Assembly: GCA_964594065.1 (NCBI GenBank)
Contig: CAZQKX010000002.1
Span: 1 to 64,000, forward strand
Origin: 4572-13 sp964594065
GTDB lineage: Bacteria; Planctomycetota; Phycisphaerae; Sedimentisphaerales; Anaerohalosphaeraceae
Direction: 5' to 3'
DNA: 64,000 nt
This document shows, one piece after another, positions 26,066-34,427 of this stretch. The notes under the pieces were generated by a model that saw only the letters and a program-made list of their open reading frames with translations, did no database searches and was not told the origin of the DNA. The position numbers were made by a program, and so were the translations under genes. Positions within the stretch are counted from its first letter, which is position 1. The number at the start of each line of letters is the position of its first letter.

Positions 26066-27223
26066 TTAGCCATTTTCAAGGCGTTCGATCTCCTGGGCAC
26101 ACATTTTTTTCTGTCCCGGGTCCTTCAGGCGGTCTTCTGCCAGTTTCAGTTGCCGGCGGGCTTCTTCGTGCCGGTTCAGGTAGCGGCCATATAAAAGCCC
26201 CAGCATCAGGTGGACCTGTTCGGCGAATTCGTAGTTTTGATATTGAGCAAGGAATTTTTCGTAAGCAACAGCGGATTGTTGCCACTTGCCCTCTGACATA
26301 AGGTGGTTAGCGATGTCAAGCTGGAGTTGGCGGGGCAGAACCTGGGTATCATCGATATCGAGCAGTTCCAGGTAAAGCCCGGCGGCGTCGGAAGCGGCCC
26401 GGCGGCCCATCGTTCGGCTGATTTTGGATCGCAATTCGATGATCCGGGTTTCCTGTTCGGAAGGCTGGTGTGTTGTCCGGGCATTGACGGAGACCCGCTT
26501 ACGGTTGCCGCCAGCGTGTGGGTTGTATCCGTCGGAGACGACGTCACGGAATTTTCGACGCCGGTTCCATTGACGGATCATGGACCAGAGGTCGTTGAAA
26601 TCCTTCTCGATCAGACCGATCGCCAGCAGACCTAAAATGGCAAAGATGCCAAACGCATAGCCGGCCAGGTGCGCGTTGTAGGCGATACCCTGACTCGGGT
26701 CGGCGGCTATCACATTATCCCATACGATCAATTTGAATGCGATGAAATACAGTGCACGTATTTCTAACGTTCCAATAAATAAGAACCAGTAGATGACGGT
26801 GATCAGCGTGTTCGGGAACAGGACCAGATAGGCACCGGTGACCGCGGCGATGGCACCACTGGCCCCGAGAATCGGATTATGGGAAAGCAGGGCACTGCCG
26901 ATACCGGAAAAGACCGCGCCGGCCAGGTAGAAACACAGGTAGCCGATATTGCCCAACTTGTCATTGACGTTATTGCCGAAAAGATAGAGAAAATACAGGT
27001 TGCCGAAAATATGCATCAAATTCGCGTGCAGGAAGGCATAGGTAACAAATTGCCAGATGGCGGGATGCTCCGGATAAAGCATAAACGGTTGAGCCCACAG
27101 GCGCAGATCACTGTATTTTGTGGGGTAGTAACTGAGCAGGAAGATCACGATATTGACCGCGATCAGGATATAGTTCGCATAAGGCGTTTTTTTAGGGTAT
27201 ATGCTGGTACGAATAGGAAACAT
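26066..27223 (-). CDS. Rhomboid-family intramembrane serine protease with TPR-like tail
   Basis: 385 residues. About six to seven membrane segments fill residues 1-210. Rhomboid marks: HANLMHIFGNLYFLYLFG in the second segment, the catalytic Ser in LGASGAIAA (about 121), and the His in NAHLAGYAFGI (about 181), giving the Ser-His dyad. The N-terminal YPKKTPYANYILIAVNIVIF is typical of the bacterial group. The last 150 residues are soluble, with helical pairs like TPR repeats (LYLELLDID, QSAVAYEKFLAQYQNYE, LLYGRYLNRHEEARRQL). The substrate is unknown. The N-terminal residues are basic, so the tail is likely cytoplasmic. It stands alone on the minus strand. Confidence 0.9.
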   Translation of the reverse strand: MFPIRTSIYPKKTPYANYILIAVNIVIFLLSYYPTKYSDLRLWAQPFMLYPEHPAIWQFVTYAFLHANLMHIFGNLYFLYLFGNNVNDKLGNIGYLCFYLAGAVFSGIGSALLSHNPILGASGAIAAVTGAYLVLFPNTLITVIYWFLFIGTLEIRALYFIAFKLIVWDNVIAADPSQGIAYNAHLAGYAFGIFAILGLLAIGLIEKDFNDLWSMIRQWNRRRKFRDVVSDGYNPHAGGNRKRVSVNARTTHQPSEQETRIIELRSKISRTMGRRAASDAAGLYLELLDIDDTQVLPRQLQLDIANHLMSEGKWQQSAVAYEKFLAQYQNYEFAEQVHLMLGLLYGRYLNRHEEARRQLKLAEDRLKDPGQKKMCAQEIERLENG

Positions 27224-27404
27224 AATTTCGGGTTCTCAGTTTTTCGTTCTTAGTTCATTGCTACCGATTGGCGGTATTGTACCGGCTTGACATCGTTCAA
27301 ACAAGCAAATATACCCTAAAGGGGCTTAAAATCCGCCGATTGCGGCATTTGGGATCGTGATGTCAGCTAACCGCGTAGAAATGGGGTAATTTGAGTCGTG
27401 ATGA

Positions 27405-27456
27405 ATATAAAAAAAGAACGGGGTAAATATCCGCCCCCGGCGAACACTTACCCCGT
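27405..27456 (-). terminator. Orphan minus-strand intrinsic terminator
   Basis: ACGGGGTAA (27418-27426) and TTACCCCGT (27448-27456) form a nine-base stem. A CGCC/GGCG inner hairpin (27432-27435 with 27439-27442) fills the loop. On the minus strand it is followed by TTCTTTTTTT. No minus-strand gene ends here: the next upstream one (the SYLF gene) is 1.6 kb away and two plus-strand genes lie between. It suggests an untranslated minus-strand transcript or a control element in the rhomboid leader. The surrounding 470-bp gap (27224-27694) holds no credible gene. Confidence 0.6.
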
Positions 27457-27694
27457 CGTGCGTCCGTGCAAGGAAAAGACAGGAGAGGAGATTGTCTTTG
27501 GAAGTCATTGTAATTTTGTTTTAAAGCTTTTTTTCGCTTTATCTCTCCACTAATAAAAAGATAAAATACAAAACAGGCTTGGGCAAATAAACCGGCCGGA
27601 ATTTTAGTATTTTTGAACTTAATTTTCTGATACATTATGGTACCAGATGTCCATCGTTTTGTGGACGTTGTTATCGGAACAAATGGAGATTCAG

Positions 27695-28789
27695 ATGAAT
27701 GTTTTAGGGATTCGAAGGCGCATAAAAGAGGTCCGTAAACAGTTTGGCCCATTGGGGATTGACGGGCTGATCGTGATGGGTGTTGAAAATGTGCGATATC
27801 TGACAGGTTTTCGGGGGCATGACAGTTGGGTGCTGGTGCTGGGCCGATCGGTGGTGCTGGTGACCGACAGCCGGTATACTGAGCAGGCCAGAAGCGAGTG
27901 TCTCGGTTGCAGGATCGTGCAGCGAACAGGGGGCCTTGTTAAAGAGGTTGCGTTACTTCTTGGAAAAGCTAAGGGCGTTAACGTTGTAGGTATTGAGGAC
28001 AGTTGCTCGGTTGGGATGCTGAAGACGGTTCGAAGACACTTACCGGTCAAGGTTAAGCCGGTTAGTAAGATCGTTGAGAATGTCCGCGCGATAAAATCTG
28101 ATGCTGAGATCAAATTGATACGCAAGTCGAGTAAGATCGCATTTGATGCAATGAATTGGGCACTGGGGAAATTGAAGCCGGGGATGACCGAGTTGGAGCT
28201 TTCAGCACTGTATCAGTATCGGCTCAGTGCTTATAATGCCAGGATCGGTTTTGAGACGATCGTTTGTTTTGGGCCGAATGGTTCACGAAATCACCATCAG
28301 CCGGGCAATCGAAAGCTGCGAAAGAACGATACGATCCTGGTGGATTTTGGTGCGAACTACGAAGGCTACACCAGCGATATGACACGGTGTTTTGCCGTTG
28401 GAAAAGTGGTGCCGTTTTTCAAAAAGGTTTATGAGACGGTTGCCCGGGCACAAAAAGCAGCGATCGATACGGTTCGTGCCGGCGTCAAATTGTGCCAGGT
28501 GGATGCGGCGGCACGTGCGGTGATCGGTCAGACAGATTGGCCGGAGTACGGACATGGGACCGGGCACGGATTGGGTCTGGAAGTCCACGAAGCACCGACC
28601 GTGGCAGCTACGAACAAAAAAGGCATTTTACAGGCTGGCCAGGTCATCACGATCGAGCCGGGGATCTATCTGCCGGGCAAACTGGGGATTCGGCTGGAAG
28701 ACGATGTGCTGGTGACCCAAGATGGGGCGAAGGTGCTCAGCCGGGATAAACGGTTTGATGTTAAAGCAGGTTGCGTGGCGCTTTTGTGA
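27695..28789 (+). CDS. pepP: M24 aminopeptidase P-type (Xaa-Pro) peptidase
   Basis: Removes N-terminal residues preceding proline; cytoplasmic, dinuclear metal. 365 residues. The N-terminal creatinase domain (about 1-125) includes DGLIVMGVENVRYLTGF. The M24 pita-bread domain (about 130-365) has all five ligands: DFGANYEGYTSDMTR (two Asp), HGTGHGLGLEVHE (His), EPGIYLPG (Glu) and LEDDVLVT (Glu). It is the short form without the extra N-terminal part of E. coli PepP. The start at 27695 follows GGAG at six bases; the longer frame from 27647 adds 16 residues with no support. No operon partner is certain; a 49-aa lipoprotein gene follows. Confidence 0.92.
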   Translation: MNVLGIRRRIKEVRKQFGPLGIDGLIVMGVENVRYLTGFRGHDSWVLVLGRSVVLVTDSRYTEQARSECLGCRIVQRTGGLVKEVALLLGKAKGVNVVGIEDSCSVGMLKTVRRHLPVKVKPVSKIVENVRAIKSDAEIKLIRKSSKIAFDAMNWALGKLKPGMTELELSALYQYRLSAYNARIGFETIVCFGPNGSRNHHQPGNRKLRKNDTILVDFGANYEGYTSDMTRCFAVGKVVPFFKKVYETVARAQKAAIDTVRAGVKLCQVDAAARAVIGQTDWPEYGHGTGHGLGLEVHEAPTVAATNKKGILQAGQVITIEPGIYLPGKLGIRLEDDVLVTQDGAKVLSRDKRFDVKAGCVALL

Positions 28790-28886
28790 AAAACTTTTCT
28801 AAAATGGGGGACTTTCCCTAAGAAATTTGTGTTGATCTGCCGATTTTAAGTACAAAAGAAGCTAACAGTCTAACGACGGGGTTTTT

Positions 28887-29036
28887 ATGAAGTTTAAAAT
28901 TAGCGTTTTTATGGTTCTTTTAACAAGTTTGTTCCTCATGAATGGGTGTAATTGCACCTGTATCGATAAGCAGACCTGTCCGCGGTCTGATGGAGTGGCG
29001 TCTGCCTCACCGGTTGTCGATCCGGCTGTTCAATAA
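28887..29036 (+). CDS. Small lipoprotein, 49 aa, Cys-rich
   Basis: An ATG at 28887 opens a 49-codon frame ending at the TAA 29034-29036. The product starts with a hydrophobic signal, MKFKISVFMVLLTSLFL, and a lipobox (MNGC). The Cys-rich CNCTCIDKQTC and an acidic, Pro-rich tail follow. A GGGG-type weak ribosome binding site is near. The signal and lipobox make a real secreted peptide likely, but the four cysteines and short length give no family. Function unknown. It lies between the peptidase gene and the oppositely oriented SYLF gene. Confidence 0.6.
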   Translation: MKFKISVFMVLLTSLFLMNGCNCTCIDKQTCPRSDGVASASPVVDPAVQ

Positions 29037-29071
29037 AACAAGATAGTATGGGGGCGTAGATTCTACGCAAA

Positions 29072-29638
29072 TTAATTTAATTCGTTGTCTTTCCAGTATT
29101 TTGCCCCGGTAACGGTGGCCTGCAGGGCCAGTCCGGCTTCGGTCATGGAATAGACGATAATGTCGTCACTGATATCGCCTTCACCAGATAGTTCACCGCC
29201 TTGCTGGCCTGCCTTGGCCGCGGCGTCCGCATGGCCGCCGAATTCCCAGCCCTTGTCCACGAAGTTTTGCAGAGTGTTGCTATCGCGGAAGATTAACACC
29301 TGGCGATAGTCTTTGGCGCCGATACCCAGCCCGATGCCGCCCATGCCCATTTTCATGTATGTTCTTTTGCCGGTTGTTTTATCCACGACCACGCCGTATC
29401 CGGAGCCCGCACTGGCAAAAATGATGTTGATGTTGGCATTGCTGAACACCCCATAGCCGACAGCTCTTTTCATTTGGGCTCCGGCGGAGGCTTCTTCTTT
29501 GTAGAGCCGGTCCAAGGTTTCGGCGGCCATGTCATTGATGATCTGTTTCCGCTGGCCGACGGTGTACTTTTTGCTGCTGGGTCCGCAGCCGGAGATGACG
29601 ATGACAATAAGGATTAAGAAAAGAATTGTTTTTTTCAT
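29072..29638 (-). CDS. SYLF/YSC84-domain lipoprotein
   Basis: 188 residues. Lipoprotein signal (LILIVIVISGCG, Cys about 18). The SYLF domain spans about 60-185, with the marks AVGYGVFSNANINIIFASAGSGYGVVVDK and GGIGLGIGAKDYRQVLIFRD. In eukaryotes SYLF binds phospholipids and actin; bacterial versions are lipid-anchored envelope proteins, often stress-induced. GGTGGCCGTT-like regulatory elements are not seen. It is transcribed opposite to the thiC operon, and the two share the upstream region 29639-29777, where the promoters face outward. Confidence 0.85.
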   Translation of the reverse strand: MKKTILFLILIVIVISGCGPSSKKYTVGQRKQIINDMAAETLDRLYKEEASAGAQMKRAVGYGVFSNANINIIFASAGSGYGVVVDKTTGKRTYMKMGMGGIGLGIGAKDYRQVLIFRDSNTLQNFVDKGWEFGGHADAAAKAGQQGGELSGEGDISDDIIVYSMTEAGLALQATVTGAKYWKDNELN

Positions 29639-29777
29639 AACCGGTCCTTCCTGAATAGGGTTGGTTTCACATTGTATTATATAGCAATGTTCTCAAAATA
29701 AGTCAAAATAGAATCGAAATCAAGTATTAACAGAGAAGATATGGCTAATAAACAAGATTTCGCTGACCTTATTTTAT

Positions 29778-29806
29778 TTTGCTTTTATATTAATTTGTTT
29801 TATAAT
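29778..29806 (+). promoter_or_regulatory. Sigma70 promoter of the thiC operon
   Basis: TTTGCT (29778-29783), a 17-base spacer and a perfect TATAAT (29801-29806). A start site near 29813 places the riboswitch right at the 5' end of the transcript. Confidence 0.7.
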
Positions 29807-29821
29807 GAACCGCACGTTTGC

Positions 29822-29971
29822 TAGGGGTGGTTTGGCTGCTGAGCTGGGCCTGAGAAAAACCCTTCGAACCTGATCGGGGAGTCCGGCGTAAGCTGGATGA
29901 GCCCTGCGTAGGGAAGCGGTTTGGACAATCCAATTTTTGCCGATCGCTTCCGAATGAGAAGCGATTTTTTT
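29822..29971 (+). promoter_or_regulatory. TPP riboswitch (thi-box) with terminator
   Basis: The aptamer at about 29822-29918 carries the conserved TPP elements: AGGGGT at the 5' side, CTGAGA (29850-29855), ACCCTT and GAACCTGATC (29866-29875), and CTGCGTAGGGAAG. The expression platform is an intrinsic terminator: ATCGCTTC (29943-29950) with GAAGCGAT (29958-29965) and a run of Ts to 29971. The last aptamer strand GGAAGCG (29912-29918) is an exact complement of CGCTTCC (29945-29951), the terminator's 5' arm. So the two structures exclude each other: with TPP bound the aptamer holds its strand and the terminator forms. Control is therefore likely by transcription termination, lowering expression when TPP is plentiful. 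Confidence 0.95.
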
Positions 29972-29992
29972 ATGCTCTGAGGAATTTGTAAC

Positions 29993-31297
29993 ATGGCAAC
30001 ACAATTACAACAGGCCCGCGACGGACATATTACCGGAGCGATGAAATGTGTCGCCCAGATCGAGGGCGTCGATGCACACGTCATTCGGGACGAACTGGTG
30101 GCGGGGCGGCTGGTGATTCCGGCTAATACAATCCATCTGGCCGACAATCTCGTACCGGGGGCGATCGGTCGTGCCGTCTCGGTCAAAATCAATGCCAATA
30201 TCGGCTGCAGCGGTGTACGATCATCACTGGATGGTGAGATCGAAAAAATGAAGGTAGCGCTGGATGCCGGGGCTGATGCGATGATGGATCTGAGTACCGG
30301 CGGGGATCTTGATGATATCCGGCAACGATTAATCAGCCTGTGTCCGGTGATGTTTGGAACCGTCCCGGTATACGAGGTCATCCTCGACCGTAGTGTCGAA
30401 GATATTGATTATTCAACGATTCTCAAAATTGTTGAAAAGCAGGCTCGGCAGGGCGTTGACTTTTTTACGATTCATGCGGGTTTGCTGCGAGAGCACCTGG
30501 ATTTGCTTGACAGCCGGGTGTGCGGCATTGTCAGCCGGGGCGGAGCGCTGATGGCCAAGTGGATGGCTCATCATAACAAGCAGAATCCGATGTATGAGCT
30601 GTTTGATGATTTATGCGATATTATGCGAGAATATGATGTCTGTTTTTCGCTGGGGGATGGACTGCGTCCGGGATGTATCGCCGATGCGACCGATGCAGCA
30701 CAGATCGCTGAGTTGCGAACATTGGGTGAGCTGACTCAACGGGCACAGGAAAAGGGTTGCCAGGTGATGGTCGAAGGGCCCGGCCATGTCCCGTATGATC
30801 AGATACAGAAAAATATGGAGATGCAGCAGGAAATCTGCAATGGAGCCCCGTTTTATGTGCTGGGCCCGCTGGTGACCGATATTGCACCGGGTTATGACCA
30901 TATTACCAGTGCTATCGGGGGAACGGCTGCGGCATTTTATGGCGCCTCATTTTTATGCTATGTTACCCCGCGGGAGCATTTGGGGCTGCCTAATGCTGAT
31001 GATGTCCGGCAGGGTGTTGTGGCTTCAAAGATTGCCGCACATGCAGCCGATGTTGCACGTGGATTCGGCGATGCCGGCGAGCGGGACCGGCGTCTCAGTA
31101 CCGCCCGAGCAAATTTGGACTGGGAAAAGCACCTGGACGAAGCGATCGATACTCAAACGGCGCGGGCGATGTACGAAGAAGCCTGCCAGCAAAGTTCAAT
31201 GCCGGGCCAGGGCGGTGAGGATTACTGCACGATGTGCGGCCGTGAATGGTGCAGCGTGCGAATTAATAAAGAATTGCGAAATTCGATAAGACAGTAA
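29993..31297 (+). CDS. thiC: Phosphomethylpyrimidine synthase ThiC
   Basis: Radical SAM enzyme that rearranges aminoimidazole ribotide to HMP phosphate for thiamine synthesis. 434 residues, the shorter type without the N-terminal extension. Family marks: IEGVDAHVIRDELVAGRLVIPAN, SRGGALMAKWM, FSLGDGLRPGC, GPGHVPYDQI, LGPLVTDIAPGYDHITSAIGG. The 4Fe-4S site near the C-terminus is a CxxCxxxxC motif (Cys412, 415, 420). It is first in line after the TPP riboswitch and only 18 bases ahead of the radical SAM gene, with no terminator between. Confidence 0.97.
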   Translation: MATQLQQARDGHITGAMKCVAQIEGVDAHVIRDELVAGRLVIPANTIHLADNLVPGAIGRAVSVKINANIGCSGVRSSLDGEIEKMKVALDAGADAMMDLSTGGDLDDIRQRLISLCPVMFGTVPVYEVILDRSVEDIDYSTILKIVEKQARQGVDFFTIHAGLLREHLDLLDSRVCGIVSRGGALMAKWMAHHNKQNPMYELFDDLCDIMREYDVCFSLGDGLRPGCIADATDAAQIAELRTLGELTQRAQEKGCQVMVEGPGHVPYDQIQKNMEMQQEICNGAPFYVLGPLVTDIAPGYDHITSAIGGTAAAFYGASFLCYVTPREHLGLPNADDVRQGVVASKIAAHAADVARGFGDAGERDRRLSTARANLDWEKHLDEAIDTQTARAMYEEACQQSSMPGQGGEDYCTMCGREWCSVRINKELRNSIRQ

Positions 31298-31315
31298 GAA
31301 GCGAGTTGTTAAGAG

Positions 31316-32881
31316 ATGAGCGATCCCAAACTTAAGCCCGCGGTTGTTTTGGTGGCGGACCGGACGCTGAGTGCTGATTATAAGGCACTTTTTGAGGGGA
31401 TCTTTGCAACGATGCAGACGACGAAGGTGCCCGGGCTTGTGATGCGCCGGTTTGTGTCGCCGCCGGTGCGGACGGATGCGGATGGGCGGGCTGTGACGAT
31501 GCCGGTTGGGCTTCGTCGGCTGGAGGCATCGCTGATGACGGAATTGGGGCTTTCACAGGATGATGTGGTGTGCACAACGCCGGAAGCGATTGAGCGGTTG
31601 ATGGGGCCGTGGGTCAAGGTTGTCGGGTTCAGTTCCAGTGACCCGATGGGGATGGGCATGAGCAACACAACGACGACAAATTTCTGGTCGGGCGAGCTTT
31701 ACACACGCACTTTTACACGTCAGCAGCTCAACTTTATATTGTCTGATAAAAAGAAATATGGCTTTAAAGTCATCGCCGGCGGCGGCGGTGCCTGGCAATG
31801 GCCCCGCTATGGAGATGCAGTATCCCGCCACAGCATTGACTGTGTGTATGAGGGATATTTCGAAGACAAGGGTGTCGGGATCTTTAAAGACGCACTTGAG
31901 GGCAGAGCAATCGCCAGACATGTTCTCAGCGATGCAACCGCAACCGACAAGATCTGCCCGATCCGGGGTGCATCTATGATGGGGGCGATCGAACTATCCC
32001 GCGGGTGCGGCAGAGGGTGCCGTTTTTGTTCGATCTCTCAAAAAAAGATGGAGCATCTGCCTGTCGATGTGATTCTGAGCGATTTGGAAACAAATGTATC
32101 CAACGCTGTTTGCTCAGTCGTTAGCGGCAGTGAAGATTTTTTCCGTTACGGAGCAGCGGGCTTAAAGCCGGATTTTGAAAGCCTGCACAACCTGCTTGTA
32201 CAGATGAAGCAGGTCAAAAGTTTGTCGTTCATGCAAATCGATCATGCCAATGTGACCAGTGTTGCCCAGATGACCGACGAGCAGCTTAAAGAAATTCGCC
32301 GTCTTTTGACCTGGGAGAAGAAAAGCAAATACCTGTGGGTGAATATGGGGGTCGAAAGTGCCAATGGACATCTGGTCGAGAAAAATTGTTCGGGTAAGGT
32401 CTCACCGTACCGGCCGGAGGACTGGGAACCGCTTGTGTACGAGACAGCTGAACGCATCACACGGAATGATTATTTCGGTGTATACAGTTTGATATTGGGA
32501 TTACCCGGTGAGACCGGTGCCGATGTCGCACGCACACAGAAACTCGTGAAATTTTTGGAAGGTCAAAATGCCGTTGTGTTTCCGGTGTTCTACGAGCCGT
32601 ATCTCGAAAGTGAAATCGAGCAGGACCGGCGGTTTTCGCTGGAGACGATGCGAAAAGAGCATTTGGACTTATACAGGGCATGCTATGAGATCAATTTCCG
32701 CAGGGTACCACGGTTGTTCTGGGATAATCAGCGGTGCGGCGGCGTACCGTGGGCCAGACGTGCGATGATGCGGCTGTTGGGTAAAGGTGAAATAATCCAA
32801 TGGCGCAGGGCGTTTAAACGAGTGGAAAAACAAATTGACAAACGCTACAGGACAGCGGAGAATCTTGAATATGCCGGATGA
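31316..32881 (+). CDS. B12-binding-type radical SAM enzyme of unknown substrate
   Basis: 521 residues. The N-terminal approximately 200 residues have a Rossmann-like B12-binding layout: VGLRRLEASLMTELG, VVGFSSSDPMGMGM, and a GGGGAW strand. There is no DxHxxG B12 motif, as in many members. The radical SAM core has the CxxxCxxC motif (Cys231, 235, 238) in ELSRGCGRGCRFCS, plus the GVES and GLPGETGAD motifs. In general appearance it is similar to lipid-acting enzymes such as HpnP (hopanoid methylase) and the archaeal GrsA/B ring synthases; this is from memory of motif style, not a search. Encoded 18 bases after thiC and overlapping the next gene by 11 bases, so it is translationally linked to a polyprenyl synthetase. 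Methylation or C-C bond formation on a terpenoid is a reasonable guess. Confidence 0.75.
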   Translation: MSDPKLKPAVVLVADRTLSADYKALFEGIFATMQTTKVPGLVMRRFVSPPVRTDADGRAVTMPVGLRRLEASLMTELGLSQDDVVCTTPEAIERLMGPWVKVVGFSSSDPMGMGMSNTTTTNFWSGELYTRTFTRQQLNFILSDKKKYGFKVIAGGGGAWQWPRYGDAVSRHSIDCVYEGYFEDKGVGIFKDALEGRAIARHVLSDATATDKICPIRGASMMGAIELSRGCGRGCRFCSISQKKMEHLPVDVILSDLETNVSNAVCSVVSGSEDFFRYGAAGLKPDFESLHNLLVQMKQVKSLSFMQIDHANVTSVAQMTDEQLKEIRRLLTWEKKSKYLWVNMGVESANGHLVEKNCSGKVSPYRPEDWEPLVYETAERITRNDYFGVYSLILGLPGETGADVARTQKLVKFLEGQNAVVFPVFYEPYLESEIEQDRRFSLETMRKEHLDLYRACYEINFRRVPRLFWDNQRCGGVPWARRAMMRLLGKGEIIQWRRAFKRVEKQIDKRYRTAENLEYAG

Positions 32882-34427
32882 TCCAAAAACAATTCTTGAC
32901 GAAGGTGCCTGTTGCGATGGAGTTCCTCATTCAAAACAAGATCGCGACAATCTCCGTCGTTCTGCACGTGCATATGTAATTGACAATGCTTTAATTCCGC
33001 CGGTGCCGTTTGAGGAGATGAAACAGCATGCAGTGATCATCTTGCAGGATGCGGATTTAGCCGAAGAGTACCTCCCATTTTTGCTTGTTGTACTCAGTAA
33101 TGAGTTGTGGCGGGACAGTCTTGTTAGAATTCCGTTTAAAAAACGCCTACTTCTTTTGCCGCAATGTTTAAAACATAGTGAAAAATGCACCGCAGAGATT
33201 GACCACTTGGGTCTGCTCTGTAAACATTGCGGAAAATGTACGATCGACCGGTTCACCCGGCGGGCCGAAGAACTCGGATACGCGGTTCTGGTGGCCGAAG
33301 GGTCGCCGGTGGTGATGGCGATGATCGAATCCGGCCAGATCCACGCGACCGTGGGCGTTAGCTGTTTGTCGGTGCTGGAGCGGGTTTTTCCGTATATGGA
33401 GCAGGCGGCTGTTCCCGGGATGGCGATTCCACTGCTCAAAGACGGCTGCAAAGACACACTCTTTGATACGGATTGGCTGGTTGACATACTGGAGACGTTT
33501 GAAGGAACCGAATCGACATCTTTTGATGTCACCGGGCTGAAGCGTGTGGTGCAGGATTGGTTCGAGCCGGAAAGGATAGGCGTATATTTTGCCGCCGATG
33601 GCGGACAGGCCGAACAACTTGCATTGCAGTGGTTGTCTCAGCAGGGAAAACGCTATCGCCCGATGCTGGCGGCGGGAATATATGCGACATTGACGGAGAC
33701 AGGCATCGATGCGATTCCGGCCGCTGTTAAACAGGCGGCGATTGCGGTTGAATGTTTTCATAAGGCGTCGTTGATCCATGATGATATCGAAGATGGTGAT
33801 GACAAGCGGTACGATAAGGATACGCTGCACGTTCAGTATGGCATTCCGATTGCGTTGAACGTTGGCGATTACCTGATCGGGATCGGATACGAACTGCTTT
33901 CGGGGCTGGATTGTCCGGATGAGCAAAAGGTGCGGGTGCTGCAGATTGCTTCCGAGGGTCATCGTATTTTGTGTCAGGGACAGGGGGCCGAGCTTGAAAG
34001 CGTATCCGCTTGTCAAAAGCTTTCTGTTGAGCAGGTCATCGATATATTTGCACAGAAAACATCCCCCGCGTTTGGCGTCGCCCTGAAGACAGGAGCGGTT
34101 ATGGCGGATGCGGATAAGGAGTTGCTTGAAACGCTTGCCGATTACAGTAAAGCGATCGGCATTGCTTATCAGATTCGTGACGACAGGCAGGATTGGCAAA
34201 CAGGACAGGCCCATAAGCAGTTGTCGATCATGGCTTCGATGGATAAAGCCAGCGCCACCGAACAGGCCGGCGAACTTCTGGAAAAATATCGCAAGCAGAC
34301 GATCGAGACATTGAGCGGGGTAGAACAAGCAGACTGCAAGGCATTTTTGCGGAAAGTCATCACGAAAATATTTGACGGGTCCGAACGGATGGGATGCTGC
34401 GATGAACATACGCCAGAGTCTGATTGA
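32871..34427 (+). CDS. DUF116-polyprenyl diphosphate synthase fusion
   Basis: 518 residues from the chosen start, which overlaps the upstream gene by 11 bases and has GGAG ten bases ahead. An upstream in-frame start codon at 32835 is inside the previous gene. Residues about 1-235 match the DUF116 pattern: LLLLPQCLKHSEKC, CKHCGKCTI, then AEELGYAVLVAEGSPVV and ATVGVSCLSVLE. The first Cys-rich part could bind metal. Residues about 240-518 are an all-helical trans-prenyltransferase: first Asp-rich motif DDIED (Asp304, 305, 308), second motif DDRQD (437-441), so the active site is intact. Chain length cannot be read by eye. The fusion joins a protein of unknown function to the prenyl chain maker, so DUF116 may work on, or carry, that product. 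Confidence 0.82.
   Translation: MPDDPKTILDEGACCDGVPHSKQDRDNLRRSARAYVIDNALIPPVPFEEMKQHAVIILQDADLAEEYLPFLLVVLSNELWRDSLVRIPFKKRLLLLPQCLKHSEKCTAEIDHLGLLCKHCGKCTIDRFTRRAEELGYAVLVAEGSPVVMAMIESGQIHATVGVSCLSVLERVFPYMEQAAVPGMAIPLLKDGCKDTLFDTDWLVDILETFEGTESTSFDVTGLKRVVQDWFEPERIGVYFAADGGQAEQLALQWLSQQGKRYRPMLAAGIYATLTETGIDAIPAAVKQAAIAVECFHKASLIHDDIEDGDDKRYDKDTLHVQYGIPIALNVGDYLIGIGYELLSGLDCPDEQKVRVLQIASEGHRILCQGQGAELESVSACQKLSVEQVIDIFAQKTSPAFGVALKTGAVMADADKELLETLADYSKAIGIAYQIRDDRQDWQTGQAHKQLSIMASMDKASATEQAGELLEKYRKQTIETLSGVEQADCKAFLRKVITKIFDGSERMGCCDEHTPESD

Noticed and set aside
29050..29070. GCGTAGATTCTACGC palindrome as a terminator of the small lipoprotein
   Set aside because: The stem leaves almost no loop and no T-run follows.
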